From assembly GCA_902553465.1 (NCBI GenBank), contig CACDKW010000003.1, positions 1 through 44,562 on the forward strand: DNA of 44,562 nucleotides, given 5' to 3'. The DNA comes from an uncultured Pelagibacteraceae bacterium. Lineage in GTDB: Bacteria; Pseudomonadota; Alphaproteobacteria; Pelagibacterales; Pelagibacteraceae. The notes beneath the pieces are model-generated. The model saw only the letters and a program-made list of their open reading frames with translations. It was not told the origin of the DNA and did no database searches. Made by a program: the position numbers and the translations under genes. Positions within the stretch are counted from its first letter, which is position 1. The number at the start of each line of letters is the position of its first letter. Of the stretch, positions 35,226-44,562 are shown piece after piece.

Positions 35226-36022
35226 TGAGAAATTTAAATTTATTAGTTGTTGAAGGAAATCTGCAAAAAGAAAATGAAAATTTTCGAAAAAATGGAATTC
35301 AAACTCATGCAGAAAGTTTAAAAGATAGTCTTGAATACTATTCAAAAAATTTAAATATTGATGTTTTTAACCCATGTTCAGAGAAAAGTTTTGATAAAAT
35401 ATTGCCAAATATTAAAAAATATGATGGGCTAATATGGGGAGGAAGCAGTTTAAACATTTATAACGATTGTATAGAAATTCGTAGGCAAATTTCATTTATG
35501 AAAGAGTGTTTTAAAAATATAAAAAAAATATTAGCAATATGTTGGGGAATGCAAGTTGCAGTAACAGCTGCTGGAGGAACTGTAAAAAAATCTACTAATG
35601 GTGCTCATATTGGAATTGCACAAGACATTGAAATTAATGAAAATGGAGAGTCTCATCCTTTATATAAATCAAAAAAAAAAAAATTTAACTCTCCAGCTTT
35701 CAATTTTGATGAAGTTGTTACACTTCCTGAAAAAACTATTCATTTAGCATCAAACAAAATCAACAAAATTCAAAGCATTAATTTTAAATCAGGAGTTAGT
35801 GATGTATGGGGATTGCAATATCATCCAGAAATAACTTATCACAAAATGATTACTCTTATTAATTTTAGAAAAGATCGTTTAATAAATGATAGAAAATGTT
35901 TTAAAAATGAATTAGAAATTAAAAAACATATTGAGTTTATTGAGCAAGAAATTAAGAAATCTGAAAAAAATTCTAGAATGCTAGAATTAAAGAATTGGCT
36001 TAATCACTTAGTAGCAGCTTAA
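35225..36022 (+). CDS. Type 1 glutamine amidotransferase-like protein
   Basis: YDGLIWGGSSLNIYN, ILAICWGMQVAVTAAGGTV, WGLQYHPEITY. Confidence 0.82.
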   Translation: MRNLNLLVVEGNLQKENENFRKNGIQTHAESLKDSLEYYSKNLNIDVFNPCSEKSFDKILPNIKKYDGLIWGGSSLNIYNDCIEIRRQISFMKECFKNIKKILAICWGMQVAVTAAGGTVKKSTNGAHIGIAQDIEINENGESHPLYKSKKKKFNSPAFNFDEVVTLPEKTIHLASNKINKIQSINFKSGVSDVWGLQYHPEITYHKMITLINFRKDRLINDRKCFKNELEIKKHIEFIEQEIKKSEKNSRMLELKNWLNHLVAA

Positions 36023-37708
36023 CTAAAACAAGCCCTCAATTTCGCTTTTGTTATTTAGCTTTATTGAATCAGCAGCTGGAATCTTTGGTAGTCCAGGCAT
36101 AGTCATGATAGCACCACAAATTACCACAACAAATTCAGCTCCCGAGGAAAGCCTAACTTCTCTTACCGGAAGAACATGACCTGAGGGAGCACCTTTTAAA
36201 CTTGGATCCGTTGAAAAACTATATTGAGTTTTGGCTACACAAATAGGAAGATTGACATAACCTTTAGCTTCAAAATCTTTGAGCTGATCTCTAATTTTTG
36301 TATCAGCCACTACTTCACTGGCATGATAAATTTCTTTAGCAATTGTTTCTATTTTTTTAAATAGTGAAGTTTTATCTTCATATAAAAATTTAAATTTATT
36401 TTCATTTTTATCGCATATTTCAGAAACGTTTTTTGCAAGCTCTTTAGTCCCTTCACCACCATTAGACCAATGAGTACATAAAGATGCTTTTACTTTAAGA
36501 TTATTACAGAAATCAATTAATTTATTTACTTCATTATCTGTATCAGTAATAAAATGATTTACTGCTACTGCTACAGGCAAATTAAATTTTTTTATATTAT
36601 TTATATGTCTTTCTAAATTTACTAAACCTTTTTTAAGAGCATCTACATTTTCTTTTTTAAGGTCTTCTTTTTTTACTCCACCGTGCATTTTTAAAGCTCT
36701 AATTGTTGCGACAATTACAACACAATCAGGTTTTAAACCAGATTTTCTACACTTTATATCTAAGAATTTTTCTGCACCTAAATCAGCACCAAATCCTGCT
36801 TCTGTAACTACATAATCAGATAATTTTAATCCTGTTTTTGTGGCAATAACCGAATTGCAACCATGTGCAATATTTGCAAATGGACCACCGTGTATGATAG
36901 CTGGATTATTTTCTAATGTTTGAGTGATGTTGGGTCTAATGGCATCTTTTAACAAAACAGTCATTGGCCCTTGTGCATTTAAGTCTTTTGCATAAATAGG
37001 CTTTTTATCTCTGGTGTAAGCAATAGTAATATTTCCAATTCTATTTTCTAAATCTTTTAAATCATTCGATAAACAGAAAATAGCCATGATTTCTGAAGCT
37101 ACAGTAATATCGAAACCATCTTCTCTAGGATAACCATTTGCAACTCCTCCAAGATTTATATTTATTGATCTTAGGGATCGATCATTCATATCCATTACTC
37201 TTTTCCAAACCACTCTTCTAACATCAATGTTTAATTTATTTCCCCAGTAAATATGGTTATCAATTAAAGCAGCCAGAAGATTGTGAGCTGAAGTTATTGC
37301 GTGAAAATCACCAGTAAAATGTAAATTAATTTGTTCCATTGGAACAACCTGAGCGTATCCCCCTCCAGCAGCACCACCTTTCATTCCAAAAGATGGTCCT
37401 AAACTTGGCTCTCTAAGACAAACAATAGATTTTTTTCCTATTTTATTTAAACCATCACACAAACCAACAGAAGTTGTTGTTTTTCCTTCTCCAGCCGGTG
37501 TAGGTGTAATCGCTGTGACTAAAATTAATTTTCCGTCTTTTTTATTTTTTAAAGTTTCTAAATATTCAGGTTTAATTTTTGCAATATATCTTCCAATTGG
37601 GCTATAAACTTCTGATTTGTCAGGAACATTTATTCCATCAAGAATTTCTTGGATGGGTTTCATTTTAGCAGCTCTTGCTATTTCTATGTCAGATTTGACT
37701 TTACCCAT
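36023..37708 (-). CDS. fhs: Formate-tetrahydrofolate ligase
   Basis: [65 protein letters not shown]. Confidence 0.95.
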   Translation of the reverse strand: MGKVKSDIEIARAAKMKPIQEILDGINVPDKSEVYSPIGRYIAKIKPEYLETLKNKKDGKLILVTAITPTPAGEGKTTTSVGLCDGLNKIGKKSIVCLREPSLGPSFGMKGGAAGGGYAQVVPMEQINLHFTGDFHAITSAHNLLAALIDNHIYWGNKLNIDVRRVVWKRVMDMNDRSLRSININLGGVANGYPREDGFDITVASEIMAIFCLSNDLKDLENRIGNITIAYTRDKKPIYAKDLNAQGPMTVLLKDAIRPNITQTLENNPAIIHGGPFANIAHGCNSVIATKTGLKLSDYVVTEAGFGADLGAEKFLDIKCRKSGLKPDCVVIVATIRALKMHGGVKKEDLKKENVDALKKGLVNLERHINNIKKFNLPVAVAVNHFITDTDNEVNKLIDFCNNLKVKASLCTHWSNGGEGTKELAKNVSEICDKNENKFKFLYEDKTSLFKKIETIAKEIYHASEVVADTKIRDQLKDFEAKGYVNLPICVAKTQYSFSTDPSLKGAPSGHVLPVREVRLSSGAEFVVVICGAIMTMPGLPKIPAADSIKLNNKSEIEGLF

Positions 37709-37841
37709 TTTACTACTCCTCTAGTATTCAAATTTCTTTGAAGATGGATTAATATATCTTTTTAGGGATTTTTTAAAGTTCTAAAAAATATATATATAAA
37801 AAATAAAGAACTATTTATACTAATTATTATAAAATTTATTT

Positions 37842-39098
37842 ATGCAAAAATATTCTGTATTTAGCCTTGTTAAAAACGCTTTTGGTGGACATAAAGACTG
37901 GGAAGTTGCCTGGAAAGATCCAACACCTAAATCTGAATATGATGTTATTATAATAGGTGGCGGAGGCCATGGTTTGGCTACAGCATATTACTTAGCAAAA
38001 GAACATAATATTACAAAAGTTGCCATTATTGAAAAAGGATGGATAGGAGGAGGCAATGTTGGAAGAAACACCACAATAATCAGATCAAATTATATGCATG
38101 ATGAAAATGGTTTGTTTAGTGAATTCGGTATGAATTTGTGGAGAAACATGAGTCAGGATTTAAATTTTAACGTAATGTTTTCTCCAAGAGGAATAATTAA
38201 TCTTGCACATTCCGATGCACAAATGAATGTTTATTCTAGAAGAGGAAATTCAATGCGTTTGAATGGAATTGATGCAGTTTTACTAAATAGAGAAGAAGTT
38301 AAAAAAATTATTCCTATGGCAGATTTTTCTGAAAATGTAAGATTTCCAATATTTGGTGGATTGATGCAACCAAGTGCAGGAACAGCTAGACATGATGCAG
38401 TTGCTTGGGGGTATGCACGTCAAGCAGACTCGATGGGTGTAGATATTATTCAAAATTGTGAAGTCACAGGTTTTGATGTTTCTAAAGGAAAAATTTTAGG
38501 AATAAGAACTTCAAAAGGAGATATTAAAGCAAAAAAAATTGGTTTATGTGTTGCAGGAAGTACAAATGTTTTAGCAGAAAAATTAAATATGACATTACCA
38601 ATAGAAACACATCTTTTGCAAGCATGCGTATCAGAACCAATTAAACCAATATTAGACAATGTTGTAACTTTCGGTGCAGGACATTTTTACTGTAGCCAAT
38701 CTGATAAAGGTGAAATGGTTATGGGAGGCGATCTTGATGGATATAACAGTTATGCACAAAGAGGAAATCTTCCAACATTACAACATGTTCTAACTGAAGG
38801 AATAGCAATGTTTCCGTTTCTAAGTAAATTAAAAATGCTTAGAACATGGGGAGGAATTATGGATATGTCTATGGATGGGTCACCTATTATTGATAAAACA
38901 CATATTGAAGGTTTATATTTAAATTGTGGATGGTGTTACGGAGGATTTAAAGCAACCCCCGCATCTGGATGGACATTTGCTCATACAATTGCTCAAGACA
39001 AGCCTCACGAATTAAATGCAGGCTATAGTTTAAATAGATTTAGTACCGGACATTTAATTGATGAAAAAGGCCTTGGAACAAAAACTTGGATTTCTTAA
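37842..39098 (+). CDS. soxB: Sarcosine oxidase beta subunit
   Basis: YDVIIIGGGGHGLATAYYLAKEHNITKVAIIEKGWIGGGNVGRNTTIIRSNYM; first gene of the heterotetrameric operon. Confidence 0.93.
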   Translation: MQKYSVFSLVKNAFGGHKDWEVAWKDPTPKSEYDVIIIGGGGHGLATAYYLAKEHNITKVAIIEKGWIGGGNVGRNTTIIRSNYMHDENGLFSEFGMNLWRNMSQDLNFNVMFSPRGIINLAHSDAQMNVYSRRGNSMRLNGIDAVLLNREEVKKIIPMADFSENVRFPIFGGLMQPSAGTARHDAVAWGYARQADSMGVDIIQNCEVTGFDVSKGKILGIRTSKGDIKAKKIGLCVAGSTNVLAEKLNMTLPIETHLLQACVSEPIKPILDNVVTFGAGHFYCSQSDKGEMVMGGDLDGYNSYAQRGNLPTLQHVLTEGIAMFPFLSKLKMLRTWGGIMDMSMDGSPIIDKTHIEGLYLNCGWCYGGFKATPASGWTFAHTIAQDKPHELNAGYSLNRFSTGHLIDEKGLGTKTWIS

Positions 39099-39365
39099 AT
39101 GTTATATATTAAATGCCCACACTGTGGATTAAGATCTCAAAATGAATTTTCATATGGTGGTGATGCAACAGTCAAAAGACCAGAATTAAACAAAGAAGTC
39201 TCCGATCAGAATTGGGATAATTTTGTTTATTTACGAAAAAGTCCAAGAGGAAAACATCTAGAATTATGGCAGCATATTTCAGGGTGTAGACAATGGATAA
39301 AGGTTGAAAGAGATACATTAACCCATGAAATATTTAAAACATTAAAAGCAAACGAAGAATTATAA
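39099..39365 (+). CDS. soxD: Sarcosine oxidase delta subunit
   Basis: IKCPHCGLRSQNEFSYGGDA, HISGCRQWIKVERDTLTHEI. Confidence 0.93.
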   Translation: MLYIKCPHCGLRSQNEFSYGGDATVKRPELNKEVSDQNWDNFVYLRKSPRGKHLELWQHISGCRQWIKVERDTLTHEIFKTLKANEEL

Positions 39366-39367
39366 AG

Positions 39368-42364
39368 ATGTCAGAGAATTATAGATTAGAAAAAGGTGGA
39401 CTAATAAATAGAAATAAAAAAATTAAATTTAAGTTTAATGGAAAAAAATATTTTGGTTATGAGGGAGATACTTTAGCTTCCGCTTTACTTGCTAATGGAG
39501 TTCATCTAGTTGGTAGAAGTTTTAAATATCATAGACCTAGAGGATTTTTTGGAGCAGGCGTGGATGAACCATATGCAATAGTTCAAATGAATAGAAATAA
39601 CGAAGTCGACCCTAACGTAAGAGCTACGGAACAAGAATTATTTGAGGGTTTAGAAGCTAAAAGTGTTAACTGTTGGCCAAATGTAAATTTTGATATTGGC
39701 GCAATCAATAATTTTTTAAATAAATTTTTTCCTGCAGGTTTTTATTACAAAACATTTATGTGGCCAAAAAGCTTTTGGTATAAAATCTATGAGCCAATAA
39801 TTAGAAAGGCTGCAGGTTTTGGGGCAGCATCTATTAAGCATGATAAAGAGAGATATGAACACAAATATGAATATTGTGATCTTTTAATTGCAGGAACAGG
39901 ACCTTCTGGGCTAGCAAGCGCTTATGCAGCAGCACAAAATGGAGCAAGAGTTATTTTAGCTGAAGATAAATCTAGAATTGGTGGAAGTCTTCTTGTTAAC
40001 GAAGTTACTATTGGCAATCAAAGCGGACAAGAGTGGGCGGAAAAAATAATATCCGAACTCAAATCAATGCCAAATGTAATTATAAAAAATAGATCTCAAG
40101 TTTTTGGTTATTATGATCACAACATGCTTGTTATGTCAGAAAGAGTGAGCGACCATTTGCCAAAAACTGATAAATATACCCCCAAACAAAGGTTGTGGTA
40201 TATACGTGCAAAAGAAGTTATCATTTCTTCCGGATCAATTGAAAGACCTTTAGTTTTTGGAAATAACGATACACCAGGAGTAATGCTTTCTTCTGCAGCA
40301 AAAGAATATTTAAAAGTTTATGGGGTTTTGGTTGGTAAAAAACCGATTATATTTACAAATAATGACAGTGGATACGAAACTGCAATAGAATTTAAAAAAA
40401 ATGGAATTGATCCTCTAATTTTAGATTCAAGAAAAAATCCTGATTCTGAAATTATAAAAGAGGCTAAAGATTTAGAAATAAGCATAAAGTTTTCTTATGT
40501 TGTTGTAGCCGCTAATGGTTATAAAAAAGTCAACTCCGCAAATATTGCAAAAATTTCTGATGATAAAAAAATCATTAGTAATATTGAAAGTATAAAATGT
40601 GATTGTATTTGTGTTTCAGGGTTTTGGACACCAACAATTCACTTAGCTTCTCAATCAGGAAATAAAACTAAATTTAATGAAGAAATAGATGCGTTTGTTC
40701 CAAGCAAATCAAAACAGAAAGAAACAACACTTGGATCTGCAAATGGCGTTTTTACATTAGAAGAAACTTTAAAAACATCTTTTGAAAAAGGAAGCGAGTT
40801 ATCAAAACAAATAACTAATAAAGAAAATAAAGTTTCAATTCCAACTGTTGTAGAAAAAAAATCATCAAAGCATGATAAATTTTGGTGTGTACCATTGCCT
40901 GAAGGTAAAAATTATAAAAGATTTTTAGATTTTCAAAACGATGTTTCTGTTTCTGATATACAACTTGCTCTAAGAGAAGGTTATAGATCAATAGAGCATG
41001 TTAAAAGATATACTACTTTAGGTATGGCAACAGACCAAGGTAAGACAAGTAATCTTAATGGATTACAATTAGTGTCTGAAGTTGAAAATAAAGTAGTACC
41101 TCAAGTGGGTCATACAACTTTTAGACCTCCTTATACACCAGTTGCAATAGGAGCAATTGTTGGAAGAGAAGTTGGAAAACATTCTAAACCAACAAGAAAA
41201 TCGCCAATGCATTATTGGCATGAAAAAAATAATGCAGTCTTTGTAGATGCAGGTGTTTGGTTGAGACCAAGATATTATAAACAAGGAAATGAAAACTTAT
41301 TTGAGGCGTCTAAAAGAGAAGCAAAAAATGTCAGACAAAACGTTGGGGTTTGTGACGTGACTACCTTAGGAAAGATTGACATCAAAGGACCTGATGCAGC
41401 TGAATTTTTAAATAGAGTTTACACAAATGCTTGGCTTAAGCTACCCGTTGGCAAAGCAAGATATGGCGTAATGTTAAGAGAAGATGGAATTGTAATGGAT
41501 GATGGTACAACAACAAGAATTTCGGAAAACCATTATCATATGACAACCACAACTGCTCAAGCTGCAAACGTTTTATCTCATTTAGAATATTATTTACAAT
41601 TAGTATGGCCAGAATTGAATGTAAATGTAGTTTCAAGTACTGAACAGTGGGCAGGTGCAGCAATAGCTGGACCAAAATCAAGAGATGTGTTGCAAAGACT
41701 GTTTCCAGATTTAGATGTTTCAAAAGAAGGATTACCTTTTATGGGATATATGGAAGGAAATTTATTTGGAGTTAATGCAAAAATTTTTAGAATTTCATTT
41801 TCTGGCGAACTTGCTTATGAAGTAAACGTCGAGTCAGACAATGGTAACTTCATGTGGGAAAAAATAATGGAGATTGGAAAAGAGTTTAATATTCAACCAT
41901 ATGGAACAGAAGCATTATCAACATTAAGAATCGAAATGGGTCATGTTGCTGGTTCTGAATTAGATGGACGTACAATTCCCTATGATAATTCATTAGAGGG
42001 ATTGGTTAGTAAGAAAAAAGATTTTATTGGAAAAAGATCTTTAAGTAAAAAAGCATTTATAGAACCTGACAGACAAAAAGTTGTTGGTGTTGTTCCATTA
42101 GACAAAAAAACAAGTATCCCAGAAGGATCATATATAGTTAAAGATGCAAAAGCGAAACTTCCTAATCCAAAATTAGGTCATGTATCTGCTTCGTGTTGGA
42201 GTGTTGAATATGATAATCCATTTTCACTCGCAATTATTAAAGATGGAAAAAATATGATTGGACAAAAGCTTTTTGCAATGTCTCCTTTAAAAAATAAAAC
42301 AATCCCTGTTGAAATAGTATCATCCCATTATGTTGATCCCAAAGGAGAAAGGGTTAGATCATGA
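39368..42364 (+). CDS. soxA: Sarcosine oxidase alpha subunit
   Basis: FEGDTLASALLANGVHLVGRSFKYHRPRG-like N-terminus, LIAGTGPSGLASAYAAAQNGARVILAED, GcvT-like C-terminal domain. Confidence 0.94.
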   Translation: MSENYRLEKGGLINRNKKIKFKFNGKKYFGYEGDTLASALLANGVHLVGRSFKYHRPRGFFGAGVDEPYAIVQMNRNNEVDPNVRATEQELFEGLEAKSVNCWPNVNFDIGAINNFLNKFFPAGFYYKTFMWPKSFWYKIYEPIIRKAAGFGAASIKHDKERYEHKYEYCDLLIAGTGPSGLASAYAAAQNGARVILAEDKSRIGGSLLVNEVTIGNQSGQEWAEKIISELKSMPNVIIKNRSQVFGYYDHNMLVMSERVSDHLPKTDKYTPKQRLWYIRAKEVIISSGSIERPLVFGNNDTPGVMLSSAAKEYLKVYGVLVGKKPIIFTNNDSGYETAIEFKKNGIDPLILDSRKNPDSEIIKEAKDLEISIKFSYVVVAANGYKKVNSANIAKISDDKKIISNIESIKCDCICVSGFWTPTIHLASQSGNKTKFNEEIDAFVPSKSKQKETTLGSANGVFTLEETLKTSFEKGSELSKQITNKENKVSIPTVVEKKSSKHDKFWCVPLPEGKNYKRFLDFQNDVSVSDIQLALREGYRSIEHVKRYTTLGMATDQGKTSNLNGLQLVSEVENKVVPQVGHTTFRPPYTPVAIGAIVGREVGKHSKPTRKSPMHYWHEKNNAVFVDAGVWLRPRYYKQGNENLFEASKREAKNVRQNVGVCDVTTLGKIDIKGPDAAEFLNRVYTNAWLKLPVGKARYGVMLREDGIVMDDGTTTRISENHYHMTTTTAQAANVLSHLEYYLQLVWPELNVNVVSSTEQWAGAAIAGPKSRDVLQRLFPDLDVSKEGLPFMGYMEGNLFGVNAKIFRISFSGELAYEVNVESDNGNFMWEKIMEIGKEFNIQPYGTEALSTLRIEMGHVAGSELDGRTIPYDNSLEGLVSKKKDFIGKRSLSKKAFIEPDRQKVVGVVPLDKKTSIPEGSYIVKDAKAKLPNPKLGHVSASCWSVEYDNPFSLAIIKDGKNMIGQKLFAMSPLKNKTIPVEIVSSHYVDPKGERVRS

Positions 42365-42948
42365 CATCAGTATCTGCTTTAAATCATGTTTATAAAATAG
42401 GTCTTTTTGGAAATCATGAAAATAAAAATGAAGAAAATTTACTAAAAGTTTTAGAAATTAAAAATTTACTTATTGTGCAAATAGTTCAGTATAAAAATTC
42501 TACTATTTCATTTGAAAATATTGATATTGATAACCTAAAATTAAAAAATGAACCAATGAGTGTAGTTAGTAACTCTAATACAAGAATATTATGGAATGGT
42601 CCAAAAAATTGGCTTTTAATCTCTACAAAAAAAGATTTACTTAAAGATATTTCAAAAGTTTTCAAAGAAACAGATTTTGCTGTAACAGACTTGTCTCATT
42701 CACGAGCTATAATTGAAATCGAAGGACCAGACGCAATAGAAGTTTTAAAAAAAGGTTGTCCATTTAATTTTAATATTTTAGAAAAAAATAAATCAATAAA
42801 TTCAACATACAATGGTATTGCGTTTACAGTTGATATGCTTGACGACAATCCTAATAAAATCAGACTGTTTGCGCTAAGAAGTTTTGGAGAGTCCTTTTAC
42901 CATTCCATTACAGACGCATCTCTAGAATTTGGTTATCGAGCCCTTTAA
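42361..42948 (+). CDS. soxG: Sarcosine oxidase gamma subunit
   Basis: RILWNGPKNWLLIS, DLSHSRAIIEIEGPDAIEVLKKGCPF, RSFGESFYHSITDASLEFGY; overlaps soxA by 4 bases. Confidence 0.9.
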   Translation: MTSVSALNHVYKIGLFGNHENKNEENLLKVLEIKNLLIVQIVQYKNSTISFENIDIDNLKLKNEPMSVVSNSNTRILWNGPKNWLLISTKKDLLKDISKVFKETDFAVTDLSHSRAIIEIEGPDAIEVLKKGCPFNFNILEKNKSINSTYNGIAFTVDMLDDNPNKIRLFALRSFGESFYHSITDASLEFGYRAL

Positions 42949-43055
42949 TTACTTAATAAATTTAATAAACAACCTAATTTGGATAGTGTTATTATTTACT
43001 CTCTTGAGTTGAATAAAAAATACCTTTAAATAGGGTGTAGGGATAAAAAAAATTT

Positions 43056-43373
43056 ATGGGGATAAATAAAATACTTATTTATATTATTACAGGTTTAATA
43101 TTGTCAGGGTGCGTACAATCAACAGCAATGATTGGACCAGCATTAACGCTTGTTTCAACTGGGAATGTTTCACAGGCTGGAGTATCGTTTATTACCAATA
43201 AAGCTGTAAAAGAAGAAACTGGAATGGACACAGTTACTTATGTCTCTAAAAAAATTGAAAAAAAACAAGCTGAAACTAAAATTAGACGTGATTTTAAAAA
43301 ATTGATTGAAACCAATTTTGAAAAAACTAGAGAAAAATTAATTTCGCAAGATCAATCAAATATATTTAATTAA
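43056..43373 (+). CDS. Small putative lipoprotein of unknown function
   Basis: Lipobox LILSGC after a hydrophobic N-terminus. Confidence 0.6.
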   Translation: MGINKILIYIITGLILSGCVQSTAMIGPALTLVSTGNVSQAGVSFITNKAVKEETGMDTVTYVSKKIEKKQAETKIRRDFKKLIETNFEKTREKLISQDQSNIFN

Positions 43374-43394
43374 TTTAGTTTGTTCTGATTTGAA

Positions 43395-43850
43395 TTATAA
43401 ATTCAGTGTATAGTAGCAAGAATTTGGATCTTCTTTATAATGGGCAAATGGTGAAGATTTTTTAAATCCAAATTTAGAAAATAACTTTCTGGCCGGTAAA
43501 AAAAAATCTCCTGATCCTGTTTCAATACTTAATTTTGAAATTTTTAATTTTTTAGCCTCCTCAATTAGATGATTTATTATTCTTTCACCAATACCTTTAT
43601 TTCTAAACTCATCCGCAACTCTAATAGATTTAAATTCTCCGTGGTCTTTATCTAAGAATTTTAATGCTCCACAACCAATAAGCTTATTATTTTCCCACAA
43701 ACTCCAAAATTTTATACTTGGATCTTTTAAACCGCTAGTATCAAGCACGTGTGTACTACCTGCTGGTGATACTGATCTAAGTTCAACAAAATGTTTTTTT
43801 AACAATTCATTTACTTCTGGGTTATCAAAATTTCCTTCAATAGATTTCAT
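43395..43850 (-). CDS. GNAT family N-acetyltransferase
   Basis: LIGCGALKFLDKDHGEFKSIRVADEFRNKGIGERIINHLIEEAKK. Confidence 0.9.
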   Translation of the reverse strand: MKSIEGNFDNPEVNELLKKHFVELRSVSPAGSTHVLDTSGLKDPSIKFWSLWENNKLIGCGALKFLDKDHGEFKSIRVADEFRNKGIGERIINHLIEEAKKLKISKLSIETGSGDFFLPARKLFSKFGFKKSSPFAHYKEDPNSCYYTLNL

Positions 43851-44562
43851 TTTAATATATTTTTAAGCGTTTCCACCTGTCCAATTTTAAAAATAATAGC
43901 ATCATCGCTATGGTATCCATATCGATTTGAAGAATTTTTAAAACGCTGCGGTGGTTCAAATATTGGCTCAAGAGATAAGACTACGGTCCCCCAATGCATA
44001 CCTAAAACTTTTTTACTTTTTAAATCTTGACCAATATTCAATGCTTCCTCGGGATTTGTATGATAAAGTGATTTATCTTTTAAAGGTGACATTGGATAAA
44101 AATTGTAAGCACCTATATTTATAAAAGTTAAATCAATAGGTCCGTACTTATTTCCAAGTTCTTTATAAATGTTTCCATAACCTGTATCACAAGCAAAAAA
44201 TATTTTTTTATTCTTATATTCAATTAGAAAATTTCCCCATAGTGTTTTATTTGTATCCCACAAACTTCTTTTCGACCAATGAACTGCTGGTAAAAATGTG
44301 ATTTTTAAATCATTAACTTTTATTTGATCATACCAATCCATTTCACTGACATCTCTAAATCCATTTTTAGTAAAATACTTTCCAAGTTTTAGTGGAGCTA
44401 AAACTTTTGATTTTTTATAAGGAAATCTTTGTATTGTTCTAGTACTTAAATGATCATAATGATTATGAGTTAATAAAAATAAATTTACTTCTGGTAATTC
44501 CTTAAGATCAATTGCAGGATCTACATATCTTTTTGGACCAAATATCAAAGGTCCCATATTTT
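43847..44562 (-). CDS. MBL-fold hydrolase (NAPE-PLD/UlaG-like), N-terminus truncated by the window edge
   Basis: LTHNHYDHLSTRTI, FFACDTGYG, GMHWGTVVLSLEP. The usual N-terminal strand region of the family is missing before MGPLIFGPKRYVDPAID, so the start is likely beyond the window. Confidence 0.82.
   Translation of the reverse strand, partial: NMGPLIFGPKRYVDPAIDLKELPEVNLFLLTHNHYDHLSTRTIQRFPYKKSKVLAPLKLGKYFTKNGFRDVSEMDWYDQIKVNDLKITFLPAVHWSKRSLWDTNKTLWGNFLIEYKNKKIFFACDTGYGNIYKELGNKYGPIDLTFINIGAYNFYPMSPLKDKSLYHTNPEEALNIGQDLKSKKVLGMHWGTVVLSLEPIFEPPQRFKNSSNRYGYHSDDAIIFKIGQVETLKNILK

Noticed and set aside
37709-37841. THF or glycine riboswitch in the fhs/soxB divergent intergenic region
   Set aside because: No recognisable conserved core on either strand; the GGAG-containing segment next to fhs is simply its Shine-Dalgarno.
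41069-41723. Minus-strand ORFs within soxA
   Set aside because: Antisense shadows of conserved sarcosine oxidase alpha.
1-44562. CRISPR arrays, transposases, prophage genes, tRNA or rRNA genes
   Set aside because: None recognised on reading either strand; no regularly spaced repeats, no integrase/transposase motifs, no T-loop GGTTCGAATCC-type sequences seen.

Overview
The window is AT-rich, gene-dense DNA with a gene content and style typical of a marine SAR11/Pelagibacterales-like alphaproteobacterium. The taxonomy is inferred from composition and gene content, not from a search. Main blocks: (1) about 1-10.1 kb, a molybdenum-enzyme island: a CoxL/XDH-type Mo hydroxylase (large subunit truncated at the left edge, plus the FAD subunit), a two-gene XdhC maturation factor, a YjbQ-family protein, MocA-like cytidylyltransferase, moaEDC, a putative winged-helix regulator, arsenite oxidase aioB-aioA, a c-type cytochrome, and moaA. 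(2) About 10.2-18.8 kb, catabolic and assorted genes: PhyH dioxygenase, GYD protein, ALDH, HpcH/HpaI aldolase, FAH hydrolase, CcdA, EamA, gamma-butyrobetaine-hydroxylase-like protein, IMPase and a GATase. (3) About 18.9-25.8 kb, a peptide-type ABC importer with a fused double ATPase, a class-C beta-lactamase-fold hydrolase and an AhpD-like protein. (4) About 25.8-31.2 kb, a compact minus-strand run of small genes including a tandem SMR pair and several small ferredoxin-like/VOC/NTF2-like proteins, then an ETHE1-like MBL protein divergent from a 1-Cys peroxiredoxin. (5) About 32-43 kb, methylated-amine and C1 genes: Tmm-type FMO, Fe-ADH, GATase, fhs and soxBDAG. The most interesting element is the aioBA locus. 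It has an adjacent unannotated MarR-like, Cys-rich regulator candidate and a tandem 26-bp direct repeat carrying TTCATGAA palindromes just upstream of aioB. No rRNA, tRNA, CRISPR, transposon or phage signal was recognised.
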